Below are positions 34,536 through 46,519 of a stretch of 64,000 nt of DNA, piece by piece. A model generated the notes under the pieces. The model was not told where the DNA came from and ran no database searches. It saw only the letters and a program-made list of their open reading frames with translations. Position numbers and translations under genes: made by a program. How positions within the stretch are numbered: position 1 is the first letter of the stretch; the number at the start of each line of letters is the position of its first letter. The stretch lies in NCBI GenBank assembly GCA_028386065.3, contig JAKUCV010007507.1, positions 68,447 through 132,446 on the forward strand, read 5' to 3'. Source of the DNA: Turnera subulata (lineage: Eukaryota; Streptophyta; Magnoliopsida; Malpighiales; Passifloraceae).

Positions 34536-34935
34536 TTGGATAAATGGAGAATGGAAGGGAAGGGAGGGGAAAGGAGGAGAATGGAGGGGAATTTTTAATT
34601 TAACCCTGTTTGGGAAAAGAAGTTAATGAAGGGGAAGGGGAACTTTTTAACCTTCATTTCCCTCCATTCCTCTTAAAATGTCTCCCCACCGATTTGGTGG
34701 GGAATGGAGAGGAGAGAAATTTTAAAACTACATGATGACTTAAAATTTCATAATTAACCTCTTATATTTTAAAAAATAATTTATAAATAAGGATATTTAT
34801 GTAATTTAAAAATATTACCAACCATTCCCCTCTCTTTCCTTTAATGAATATATCCAAACAAGTTAATGTTAAAATTTTTCCCTCTCCACCATTCCCATCC
34901 CTTCTCTTCCCATCCATTCCCTCCATTCTCATACA
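34536..34935. repeat. Foldback-like element with purine/pyrimidine arms
   Basis: The left arm 'gagaatggaagggaagggag' and the right arm, complement of 34890-34935, form long imperfect inverted repeats. The word TTTGGATA near the left edge recurs inverted as TATCCAAA near 34855. No clear TSD or protein. A MITE is possible, family unknown. Confidence 0.35.
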
Positions 34936-35241
34936 AGGTAGCAAAAGGAACAAGAGGACAAAGGTTTCCTCACCACACAATAAGAAGGCAACAAGCATCA
35001 CCGCCCTGAGCAATAAACGAGCTTGGTACGAATGGATATGAAGGTACACATCATATGCCACCAGCTCAAGGCATACAAATGGCATAAGGACATATTGTTG
35101 TCATAGAGAAGGTTGGTGCAAGGCGTGCACACAAAGGAACTACGACCATTATATAAGCCAAATATAGGGATCGCCAAACACACACTCACACACACAGCCA
35201 TTTATTTTTAATTTATTTTATTATTTATGTCTTTTACTTTT

Positions 35242-35490
35242 TTCTTTTTATACTTGTGAGTATCCCAGTTCGACAAGCCAGACTAATCTCACCCGTGGCT
35301 CGACCATCCATCTCACTTTCCCGAGCATTTAGCCTAAGACCATGAACGGCACGGTTCAGCATCCACCTCAAAGTGTGGGACTACTACCAACAGTGTATTT
35401 CCCATACCTCACGTTTCTGTCGGATCGAACCCGGGTCGTGAGTTAAGGGGCTACAGCATGTTGAAGACCACTGCGCCAACACCTAGTTGG
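35242..35490 (-). mobile_element. tRNA-derived SINE, full length, with 16-bp TSD
   Basis: Flanked by a perfect 16-bp direct repeat TATGTCTTTTACTTTT (35226-35241 and 35491-35506). On the minus strand the 5' end reads CCAACTAGGTGTTGGCGCAG. An RNA polymerase III box A TGGCGCAGTGG lies at 35478-35468 and a box B GGTTCGATCC at 35431-35422, about 36 bp apart. The 3' end is A-rich (AGTATAAAAAGA). These are the marks of LINE-mobilised SINE retroposition. Family not recognised. Confidence 0.85.
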
Positions 35491-35506
35491 TATGTCTTTT
35501 ACTTTT

Positions 35507-36013
35507 ACTCTCTCGCACCCATAATTCTTTTTATTTTCATGTTATTTATTTTTATCTTTTGTCACCCTTAACTCCTTTATTTTTTATGTCATTTACTTTC
35601 ATCTCGATATCCTTAACTCCTTTAATCTTTTCTCTCGTTACCTGTACTCCTTTACTTTTACCTCTCGTCACCTTTACTCCCCCTTTGTTTCCTCTAAAGT
35701 GTGTGTAGATTTTCTCCTCTCTCTGTATAACTACTACGGTTAAGAATTATAAGACCGCAAAAACATAATCCTTGAGAAATTTGAGCGTGCAACCACTTTG
35801 GTTGTCCTCAACATTTGTAATCCAAACATCATTAATAAGAGCTTTAGGCCCTTGAGCCTGCGTTTAGTCCAACCATGGACGTGTTGAGTAAAAAGAAAGC
35901 CATATATATAGTATTCAGCTTGACATGTCAAATGTTTTAGACTAATGATGCTGGTACTTGCTATTTTAAATTTGCTCACCTAGTAAATGTTTAAGAATCA
36001 CAAGAAGACCAAA
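35507..36013. other. Upstream flank of RPL11 unit D
   Basis: C/T-rich then AT-rich, no gene. From about 35937 it parallels 21467-21525 upstream of copy A ('aatgatgctggtacttgctatttt'). Confidence 0.45.
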
Positions 36014-36077
36014 TCTGTTGTAGTCTAGTTTGGTTAGGAATTGCGACTCTACCCAAGGAGCCCTGTTCAACTCCTAG
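36014..36077 (+). pseudogene. tRNA-Glu relic, full span but mutated
   Basis: Reads tctgttgtagtctag, then ggttaggaattgcgactctaccc, then a T-arm-like ccctgttcaactcctag. The D-arm, anticodon-arm and T-arm order of tRNA-Glu is visible, but stems and anticodon loop are damaged. It occupies the same place relative to RPL11-D as the relic at 21526 does to copy A. Confidence 0.6.
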
Positions 36078-36182
36078 AAAAAAAAAAATTGTATGTTTTT
36101 TTACAAAATTATTTTTTCAATTTCGTTTTCCCAAAAATATAGTTCTGATGTCGAAAAGGGAAAATAAAAGATTTTTGGTCAA

Positions 36183-37780
<1,598 letters not shown>

Positions 37781-38289
37781 CTTACCAGTGGTTAAGTTAC
37801 CATTGAAATCATTGTCTCCCGCATGAACAAGTATATTGTAGCAGGCTTTTAATGTTTTTTTGTTCTTACTGTATGACCTGTGTTATGGCTTGTTTCAGTA
37901 AATTTTTGAATCGGTAGAATCAGTACTGCTATTTTGTTTAATTTCCGGTTTTTGCTATATGGAACTTATGCAATTATTTCTTGCCGTCATCTGCCATTTG
38001 TTTTCCATCCTTCTAACTTTGCAATCGTGAGCCAAATTTTGTGAGATAGTCTTAAGTTTATTAGACATGATTGCTTTACGATAAAAAAATAGATGACTGG
38101 CTACTTTTTGGGATCTAATAGGTATAGTGTTTTCCAATTGGAAAACAAATTAGTTTGAATGTCGTGTTTCGAGCATTAAACCGTGTGGGTTGGTTAAACG
38201 AACGTTCTACTGCCCTGCTAGTCGGATATGATATAATAGAATTTTACTGGAGGTCTAATTCTTAGTGATCGTACTCAAAATGGCTACAA
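37781..38289 (+). other. 3' flank of RPL11-D
   Basis: Probable 3' UTR and duplicated downstream sequence, matching 23450-23770 and 25900-26190. No gene. Confidence 0.55.
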
Positions 38290-38700
38290 GATCTGATCGG
38301 GATTCCAATCCTAGTAGAATCAGTTTCTCGTGCATTACACTTGCTCCGTTTTGGCTTGCAACTTCCATTCTAATTGTTCCGCAATTCTCTTATGTCCCAT
38401 CTTTTTTTCAACCCTCAAAGCGCAGCCTTCTTCGACCCTTTAATGCCCCTTGATTTGTCAGCTCTTTCAGCTTGGCTGGCTTCACTTCCATGTCATGTCA
38501 TTGAAAAATTCTATTGCTTCACTTGGTATCTGATGGAGCTGGGGGCCTTGTCACGAATTTGTTGGTGGCAAGTAAGCTTAGAGCCTTTTACGGATTGTGG
38601 GCGTTTCAATTTGTTGGTCGCCGAGTAAGCTTTGCGTCTTGCTTGTCCCGTTTCCTGTTTGTTGTATCTGCCAAAAATACAAAACTTGGTATTAGGTATT
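38290..38700 (-). pseudogene. Rho-N pseudogene D (3'-exon remnant)
   Basis: A decayed copy of the Rho-N 3' exon: 'gcgcagccttcttcgaccct', 'cagcttggctggcttcactt', 'ctgatggagctgggggcc', 'agagccttttacggattgtg', 'cctgtttgttgtatctgcca'. It lies between RPL11-D and the intact Rho-N gene, so at least one duplication carried only part of the unit. Confidence 0.65.
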
Positions 38701-38893
38701 AGTACGAGAGTGAAGAGTTAAGATTTGTGGTTGTTATTACGAAGAAATGTACTATGGGTACAGGAAGCAGATTAACCGGTAGAGGTTTTATTAACTATTG
38801 TCTGCGCAAGGTCTCAGAACACTTGCATTGCCTGTTTCTGTCATTGACCGTTGCCTTTTTTTTTTTTAACGATCTACTGCTGCCCAGTGGCAT

Positions 38894-38951
38894 AATCTTC
38901 AGTTGAATCTTTCGATGGAAACAATCTTCAGTTGAATCTTTTGATGGAAAC
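38894..38951. repeat. 29-bp tandem duplication
   Basis: A unit beginning aatcttcagttgaatctt occurs twice in direct contact (38894-38922 and 38923-38951) with one base change. Noncoding spacer. Confidence 0.7.
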
Positions 38952-39188
38952 ATTCGATTAGTTAAGAAAGGACAAGTGCATTTTGTACGACTGGAAATCC
39001 AAATCAACTAGCGCCAATGATTTCGGCAGATTGCATCACAGGAAAAAAAGAATAAAGAAAGAAAGAAAAAACACACTCAGGATCTGCAATTCTCAGTGAA
39101 CTCTCATTTTCTTTCTTGCTTTGACACCTAGCGGTTCTTGCAACTCTGGAGTTATCATTCGTCTTAACATTTTCTAACATAATTTTGC

Positions 39189-40719
39189 TTAGGATCTTAG
39201 CAACTCTTGAAGTTCACCTTTCTTCAACTTTGAGTACCCTTTAATTCCTCTTGATTTCGCTAGCCCTCTCAGCTCGGCTAGCTTCATTTCCTCTATTCTT
39301 GGCAGCTCTAGCTCATTCCTGCTGGCAGCGGCTGCTGGTGCTGCACTTGTTGCTTCACCTTTCAGTTCACTAGGCTTTCCTCCGGGATCTGATGGAGCTG
39401 GGATAGGGGACCTGCTGACAAAATTTGTTGGCGGCTGAATAAATTTAGAGCCTATTACGGATTGTGGCATTTCATTTTGAATCTTTTCTTTCTTGGGTAC
39501 ACCTTTCTTCTGTGCCAACACGTTGTCCTTGTCCCTTTTTGTTGCCGCATCTGCAAAAATTCCAAACTTGATATGAGAAATAGAAGTTAAGACTGGATCC
39601 TGCCATTGTGGTTGTAATGATGCAGAAATGAACTAAAGGTGCAAGAAGCCGGAAGGCAGGAAGAGGAGGCCATCATTTTTAAAATACTCTTCAACGGTGT
39701 ACACAGAAATGATGAATGATTAATTAAAGGTTCATATTTCTAATATAATTGGTGCTCTGATTGCCTGGAAAATGTTACTCAGAAAATTTTTTCCTTGACC
39801 ATGAAGGGGGAAAAACCTTTTCTTTGCTCTGTTGATTTATCAAGAACTTCCTCGAGCAATCTGTTCACAGATTTCGCAGGGCTAATCCTCTTCTTAGCTC
39901 TCTGTTCCTTTGAGATTGAAGAGCGTATCCGTCTGAACAGAGCAATTATCTCCTTCTGCTCAGATGACTTGGGTTGTTTGCCATCAGTATCATTTAAGTT
40001 TCCCTCCTCATCTTTCTGTTTTGCCCTCACAAAGGCAAAACCCTTTTGGACAGGTCTATCTCCATAACTCCTGTTAGGCCTGGTGCTTGGAAGACATAGC
40101 TGAAGCTCATCATTCTCTAACGCAAAAGCTAAACATCCATCTGCAATCTCAGCCAAATTTAAGAGGCTGCATCAAAAAATGAGCCCTCAGTTTGAAATAT
40201 GCTAAATTTCAGCCCTGCAACCAACCCATGAACATTTGGTGAACAAAGAGGCCATGGGACAGCAAAGAATATGATTCAGTGAAAGATTGTGCACATGAGA
40301 GAGTATAACGACATGGTTCTGTGCCAGCAATCGGCTCTAGAGTTCACAGTGATGGATTCATACAACTCGTAATCCCAATTGAGATGACCTAAGAAAACAA
40401 CCTTGTAGTCCTAACTGACATGATCTACTGAGGATTGACAACAAAAACTTACATACAACTGACCATTTTGCGGTGCAAAAAAAAAAAGGTATATCTACAG
40501 ATAGAATTTGTTAACGTGTCCGTAGCATCATCAATCACTCGTTTAACGTTTATCACCAGAAACTCAAGAAAAATTAAGTTGACATTCTAGGAGGATTATA
40601 GTTTAGAGAGCCATGATATCACCTTTCAAAGAGTAACCAAGCTTTAGTTGCTTTCTGAAATTGAAGCACGACGGGAAGCTGAAGAAAGTTTGATTGTAGG
40701 AAACAGCTGCTGCAACCAT
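39189..40719 (-). CDS. Rho-N domain (SAP-like BP-73/RHON1-type) protein
   Basis: The C-terminal exon (39189 to about 39563, acceptor ttttgcag) ends with a Rho-N domain: LPRIEEMKLAELRGLAKSRG, then a KGYSKLKKGELQELL helix and stop. The middle exon (about 39817-40166) carries KEIIALFRRIRSSISKEQRA and VNRLLEEVLDKSTEQRK, as in rice BP-73-like proteins. A donor AAAAG/GTTTTT joins it in phase to DAATKRDKDN. A likely first exon (about 40623-40719) reads MVAAAVSYNQTFFSFPS, resembling a chloroplast transit peptide, but its donor phase does not match the middle exon as I read it; a small exon or another donor is needed. Relatives bind nucleic acid, and RHON1 assists chloroplast rRNA and mRNA processing. 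It is head-to-head with the PPR gene, about 300 bp between starts. Arabidopsis At4g18740 is the probable counterpart. Confidence 0.72.
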
Positions 40720-41018
40720 ACTCTCCCTTCAAAGTTTTGATATCTGTCCAGAAATGGCTTAGAATCACACAACCTTTCTAAAGATAGAAGTCATACTTCA
40801 CACTCTTTCCTTGGCGCGTGCAAGGCAAAAGCTATTTTTTTTCTTTTTTATCTTATCCTCGGATAAGTTCACTATAAAATGGAAATAAAAACGCAGGAGA
40901 AAGTGAAAAAGGAAAAACAAAAAAGAACCCTTCTTTGCTTCTGTTATCTGTACAAAACTACCAAATTCGGTTAGTTTTCTTGCTAGACCTTTCCCGCCTT
41001 GTTCTACCAACGCTACCA
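40720..41018. promoter_or_regulatory. Putative shared promoter, Rho-N / DOT4-like
   Basis: About 300 bp between two divergent start codons, both of apparently plastid-targeted proteins. No definite motif stands out. An alternative upstream ATG of the PPR frame (40935) lies inside. Confidence 0.35.
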
Positions 41019-43685
41019 ATGTTGATTGTGGTGGCAAAAATCACAACACCACACCCTTTAGTCTCCTCCTCCTCTCATGGTCAAAACCAGAGACAAAACT
41101 CCATCACTTCTCGAAATGCACTCTTCTCTGGTAAACAAAACTCTATCACATATCCAAAATTCAGTCTTTTACCATCAAATTTGCTCTGTTCCTGTACCAG
41201 TACCACAATGCCTTTGTCTGCTTTTCTTCCCACAGCCAAAGATTATAAAATGGTTGACTGTAACACACGAATCAGCGAGTTCTGCAAGGCGGGTAATCTT
41301 AAAAAGGCCATGGAATTGCTTTCCATTTCACAGGAAACAAAAACCAAATTGGATTCAAGTACATATTGCACAGTATTGCAGCTCTGTGCAGAGCTTAAAT
41401 CCTTGGAAGACGGGAGGAAAGTTCATTCATTTATCCGCTCTAGTGGGATTTCAATTAATGGTGTTTTGGGATCAAAACTTGTGTTTATGTATGTCACTTG
41501 CGGGGAATTAAGAGAAGGGAGGCGGGTTTTTGACAAGGTTGCAAATGAAAAAGTTTTTCTTTGGAATCATATGATGAACGGGTATGCAAAGATTGGTAAT
41601 TTCAGTGAAAGTTTGTACTTGTTTGAGAAAATGTTGGATTTGGGGATTGAAGTCAATCCTCATACATTTTCTTGTGTTTTAAAGTGCTGTGCTGCTTTAA
41701 GAAGAGACAAGGAAGGTCAATGGGTTCATGGGTTTTTGTTAAAACTGGGTTTTGGTATTTATAATTCTGTGGTCAATCCTCTAATGGCTTTCTACTTGAA
41801 GATTGGAATGGTAGAACGCGCACGCAAGTTGTTTGATGAATTGAGTGACAGAGATTATTTTTCATGGAATTCAATGATAAGTGGGTATGTAGCAAATGGT
41901 CTGGCTGAGAAAGGACTCGAGGTTTTCAAAGAGATGATGTGTGTGGGAGTTGAAATGGATTTGGTTACGATGGTTAGTATCCTACCAGCTTGTGCAAATA
42001 GTGGCAATGTCTCACTGAGTAGAGCTATTCATGCTTTGGCAGTGAAATCCTGTTCGGACACGGATACTAACTTCAGTAATGCACTACTGGATACGTATGC
42101 GAAATCTGCTCATTTGGAGGATGCAATTCAAGTTTTTGAAAAGATGGAGGAGAGAGATGTCGTATCCTGGACTTCAATGATTGCAGGCTATGCTCGAGAA
42201 GGTCTACCTGACAAGGCTGGTGGATTGTTCCATGAAATGATAAAGCGAGGGTTTACACCAGATGCTTTTACTGTCACCACGGTTCTACATGTTTGTGCCT
42301 GTAATGGTTCGTTAGATAAAGGCAGGGAGGTGCATGATTATGTCAGGAAAAATGACATGCAATCTAATATTTATGTTTGCAATGCTCTCATGGATATGTA
42401 TGCAAAATGTGGAAGCATGGAAGAAGCTAACTCAGTGTTCTTAGGTATGCATGTGAAGGACATTATTTCATGGAACACCATGATTGGTGGTTACTCAAAA
42501 AATAATCTACCAAATGAAGCTTTTAGTCTGTTTGGTGCAATGCTACAAGAATTAGAACCAGATAGTACAACGATGGCATGCATTCTTCCAGCTTGTGCAA
42601 GCCTTGCTGCTTTAGATAAAGGGAGAGAGATCCATGGTCATATTGTCAGAAATGGGTTCTTTTCTGATGTACGTGTTGCCAATGCACTTGTTGACATGTA
42701 TGCGAAGTGTGGGGCACTGGTTCTTGCAAGGATGCTTTTTGATAAGATTCGTAAAAAGGATCTGTTCTCTTGGACAGTAATGATAGCTGGATATGGTATG
42801 CATGGATTTGGCAGTGAAGCTATTGCTGCCTTTCATGAGATGAGGCAAGCGGGAGTGGAACCTGACGAACTTTCCTTCATTTCTGTACTATATGCTTGCA
42901 GTCACGCTGGATTGCTTGATGAAGGGTGGAAATTCTTTAACCTTATGCAAAAAGAATGCAATATTGAGCCGAAGTTGGAGCATTATGCTTGTATAGTAGA
43001 TCTTCTTTCCCGGAAAGGGAAGTTACAGATGGCATATCAATTCATCAAATTAATGCCAATTAAACCTGATGCCAAAGTTTGGGGATCACTGCTCTCGGGT
43101 TGCAGGATACACCATGATGTTAAGTTAGCAGAAAAAGTGGCAGAACGTGTCTTTGAATTGGAACCCGAGAACACGGGATATTATGTGCTCTTAGCAAATG
43201 TATATGCTGAGGCAGAAAAGTGGGAAAAAGTTAAGAAAATGAGAGAGGAGATTGGCCGACGGCATCTGAAGAAAAATCCAGGTTGTAGCTGGATAGAAGC
43301 CCGAGGCAAAGTCCACATATTTTTTGCTGGAGATGAGTCACAAGCAGAAGCCAGAAAGATTGAGTCTCTATTAAGAAAGTTTAGGGAACAGATGATGGAA
43401 GAAGGTCACTGCCCCAAGACAAGGCACACCTTGATTAATGCAGATGACCTGCAGAAGGAAATTGCTCTTTGTGGTCACAGTGAGAAATTAGCCATTGCTT
43501 TTGGAATTTTGACATTCCCCCCGGGGAAAACAATAAGGGTAACCAAAAATCTTAGAGTATGTGGTGACTGTCATGAAATGGCCAAGTTCATGTCCAAGAC
43601 CACTGGGAGGGAAATTGTCTTGAGGGATTCCAATCGGTTTCACCATTTTAAGGATGGAACTTGCCGTTGCAGAGGTTTCTGGTAA
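41019..43685 (+). CDS. DOT4: DYW-type PPR RNA-editing factor, DOT4-like
   Basis: Single-exon PLS-class PPR protein. The frame opens at 40935 (916 aa), but ATG 41019 gives 888 residues starting MLIVVAKITTPHPLVSSSSH, a better organelle transit peptide and length. PPR repeats run from about residue 80 to 690 (for example VFLWNHMMNGYAKIGNFSES, DIISWNTMIGGYSKNNLPNE), then E/E+ motifs (KPDAKVWGSLLSGCRIHHDV; KNPGCSWIEARGKVHIFFAG) and a DYW deaminase-like domain with HSE, CGDCHE and a final CRGFW. Long matches such as ELEPENTGYYVLLANVYAEA point to Arabidopsis DOT4 (At4g18750), which from memory is a chloroplast C-to-U editing factor (rpoC1) affecting leaf venation. HxE and CxxCH zinc ligands are intact. 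Frame is intact. Confidence 0.92.
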   Translation: MLIVVAKITTPHPLVSSSSHGQNQRQNSITSRNALFSGKQNSITYPKFSLLPSNLLCSCTSTTMPLSAFLPTAKDYKMVDCNTRISEFCKAGNLKKAMELLSISQETKTKLDSSTYCTVLQLCAELKSLEDGRKVHSFIRSSGISINGVLGSKLVFMYVTCGELREGRRVFDKVANEKVFLWNHMMNGYAKIGNFSESLYLFEKMLDLGIEVNPHTFSCVLKCCAALRRDKEGQWVHGFLLKLGFGIYNSVVNPLMAFYLKIGMVERARKLFDELSDRDYFSWNSMISGYVANGLAEKGLEVFKEMMCVGVEMDLVTMVSILPACANSGNVSLSRAIHALAVKSCSDTDTNFSNALLDTYAKSAHLEDAIQVFEKMEERDVVSWTSMIAGYAREGLPDKAGGLFHEMIKRGFTPDAFTVTTVLHVCACNGSLDKGREVHDYVRKNDMQSNIYVCNALMDMYAKCGSMEEANSVFLGMHVKDIISWNTMIGGYSKNNLPNEAFSLFGAMLQELEPDSTTMACILPACASLAALDKGREIHGHIVRNGFFSDVRVANALVDMYAKCGALVLARMLFDKIRKKDLFSWTVMIAGYGMHGFGSEAIAAFHEMRQAGVEPDELSFISVLYACSHAGLLDEGWKFFNLMQKECNIEPKLEHYACIVDLLSRKGKLQMAYQFIKLMPIKPDAKVWGSLLSGCRIHHDVKLAEKVAERVFELEPENTGYYVLLANVYAEAEKWEKVKKMREEIGRRHLKKNPGCSWIEARGKVHIFFAGDESQAEARKIESLLRKFREQMMEEGHCPKTRHTLINADDLQKEIALCGHSEKLAIAFGILTFPPGKTIRVTKNLRVCGDCHEMAKFMSKTTGREIVLRDSNRFHHFKDGTCRCRGFW

Positions 43686-46003
43686 CACAAGCGAGGAGTT
43701 TGAATGCAGAAGAGCACCACTATCCTTGTGGTAGATTATTATTAGTTACAGGTCAGTGAGATTAATTTTTGGTTCGGAATTCATATTCCTGGCTATATAT
43801 TAGGTGAAAGGAAAGACGTACAATTTGTTAATCAAAACCCGTAGTTCTGAAAAACTAGCTAAGAAGCTGGAAAGACAAACATAAGAGATACTCCACTGTG
43901 GTGGTAGATCTAGCAACAGAGAATGGCAGCATGTGAGAAATATGGAAATTGGTGCACATCTGGCAAGAGAAACTGCTTGCTATACACATGCTTTTCATAA
44001 ATTTTGAACCGTGTATGGGCAAGTACTGGATGGCATTGTAAGTTGTGAAGTTCTCTCTTTTTTGCAGCTTTATATAATAAATTATCCCGACTGAAACCAC
44101 TTCATTTGGCTTTGTTTTGTTTCCTCTTTGCATAGTTATGGTCCTCTCCTCTTCTGTACATCCCTCAGCTTCTATTTTATAGGATATGTTTCCAGACCGA
44201 GGGATTCTCCAAAAATATGAACCGACTTTCCTTAGAGATACAAGTTAGCTGTAATTCTTTTTAGCCGTACACAACCTTCTAGATGATACATAAAAATATG
44301 TCTGAAGATTTTCCTATTGACTAACTGGCAATGCTCATATCCAGTTCAACAGGCTAGAATTAGAAAACGGTGGCTTGTTTCCCTACGCCAGAGAGAAAAA
44401 GAAATGATGTCGAGTAGAAGGTGTTGCAATATAATTTGGAGCTGGCAGTGGTTTTAGATGTATGGCTTCTTAGAGACAGAGGAATTGCCATTCTTTAACA
44501 ATACCCTCATAATGTAATTGGCCATCAGCTTGAAGGCACTGTCATGATAATCAACATTACTTGCAGCTCAGAAAATCTTGGTTGTTGGAGTTATGATTAC
44601 ATTGGTAGGGAATCAGTCCAGCTATACTCTTCATCAGGAGATGGCAATCAATATCTTCACTTTGTTTTTAATTAATCTATAAGCTGGCATTTCCTTTTCC
44701 TTTTATATGATTGTAGTTTGAGTCAAGAATATATTGTCAAAAGTGAAATAATAGAAAAAGTGAAAACATTCTCCTGGAATTTTATAATTGATCTATCTCA
44801 ATTGCTTGTAGGCTTATCATAACACTTGGTGAAAAATTTAGAACACCTTCACCTTTTTCTTTTCCTTATCTTTCTATTCAGCCTATTGTACTTATGCTTC
44901 TTGGACAAATTCTTGGGGAAGTCTATCTTTCATTGTTGGCATTCATATTAGTGCATGGATAAAAATTCAACTTTTGGGACGACAATGTATCTGCGAGTGA
45001 AAACTGGAAATTGCAGGCAGAAATCCGTCAAGGCAATTTGATTCCACTCACTAAAATACAAGCTTATATTTAGGATAACAGAGACGGGAAGGTAAGAGCA
45101 CTACACTGGTGTGTAACTTATGTCAGTTAAATAACACCTGCATTGAAAATACTGTGGAAGCCAGCTAATCTATGAAGCCTAGACAATCATTTACGAAAAG
45201 GGTATTGGTCCCTAAGCTGAATATTATCATTCTCAAAAACACTGAGATCCATACTACTCCTGAATGCAGGACCTTCAAGCTTTCAAACTTATCTTCTAAG
45301 GGAAAAAAGAAAGCTTTTTGAAATAACCTTGCCATGTTTCACGGTTCTAGCAATCTTATGCACATGGTGAGGTCCACTATGCATTATGGATCCCGCATTC
45401 CACCTTCAAATCATACCTGGATAGAACAAACATGGGAGTGAATACCTACTAGCCTAACAGATGAACTATATGGTTGTTGGATCTTGATTTTTGTAATTTA
45501 TTTTCCTTATCTTAGTTATCCACCTACAATTCATCAACCATAGCAAAACAAGCTATTATCAGTTTTGTTATTTTAGCGAATAGCAGAGAGATAATAGCTG
45601 TCCATGGCTGTCCGCCTAGATGCAATGGAACTATGCACCATTCTATCCATCAGCAACTGGAACCCAGCACAAAGAATATGGACATTTTGGATGACTAAAT
45701 TTAATCAATCTGCAGCAGAAATAGTGAGAGACATTTTTATGTGTAGCTGCAGATTGAGATGGGAATGAGAAATAGACTCGGGCGAAAATAGCAACCAGCC
45801 CTTAGCTGGTTAGTTAGTACTAGTAGTATAACAAGGAATATCAACAATAAGGATCTTCTTGAAAAATGGCTATGTAATGTAAAATATACCAATTGCATTG
45901 TCAATAATTTAAGTCAACAAGATCCATCTTTCTAGTTTCTCCAAACACTCGGGATAAAGTACAAAATCTAGTACAAATCTCTCAACAGCAGCTTCGTTAT
46001 CAT
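43686..46003. other. Intergenic, no gene seen
   Basis: About 2.3 kb downstream of the PPR gene. The first few hundred bases are probably 3' UTR. No exon, RNA gene or structured repeat stands out. In Arabidopsis no gene lies here between DOT4 and RLP51. Confidence 0.5.
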
Positions 46004-46384
46004 TCAAATACAATTGAATGACAACACCAATAATACTACTACACTCTCGAAACCAAAAGCGAGGCTCCCGATTGTAAGCACCGTAACATCAACAGAAGAA
46101 AAAGGAGATGGAGATTTTCCATGCCAACAACATAGATAAACCTTAATAAAACAAGCCAAACTAACGGTAAGCACACACATAGGTTGAAACTGGATAAAGC
46201 AGCTACGAAAGCAATGTTTGTGCTTCAGATGAGATAGAATATCAATATCAACCACTTTTCTCCTCCACAGAATTGAATCATACACCCCGTGACCGAGATT
46301 AGAACCAAAAACTATAGAAATCGCTGCTGTAATGGCAGCAAAAAAATAACACACCAAAAATAGTGATTCCCTTTCCTCTTCCAT
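46004..46384 (-). CDS. Hypothetical 126-aa hydrophobic ORF (doubtful)
   Basis: Starts MEEERESLFLVCYFFAAITA and has two or three hydrophobic stretches (FLVCYFFAAITAAISIVF; MCVLTVSLACFIKVYLCC; LAFGFESVVVLLVLSF). I recognise no family. It lies just downstream of the RLP51-like gene on the same strand and may simply be 3'-UTR or AT-rich chance sequence. Listed because it is the longest frame in this spacer. Confidence 0.2.
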   Translation of the reverse strand: MEEERESLFLVCYFFAAITAAISIVFGSNLGHGVYDSILWRRKVVDIDILSHLKHKHCFRSCFIQFQPMCVLTVSLACFIKVYLCCWHGKSPSPFSSVDVTVLTIGSLAFGFESVVVLLVLSFNCI

Positions 46385-46519
46385 TGCTTTCTTTCCTTAA
46401 CACTTCGTTTCTTCATAATTGAGAGTATAATAACAAATTAAACAATTAAAATCATCCCTACTAAATAATAATCAAAGATTCCCTATTCTCGACTATGATC
46501 AATGTTACCTTCTAATCAA

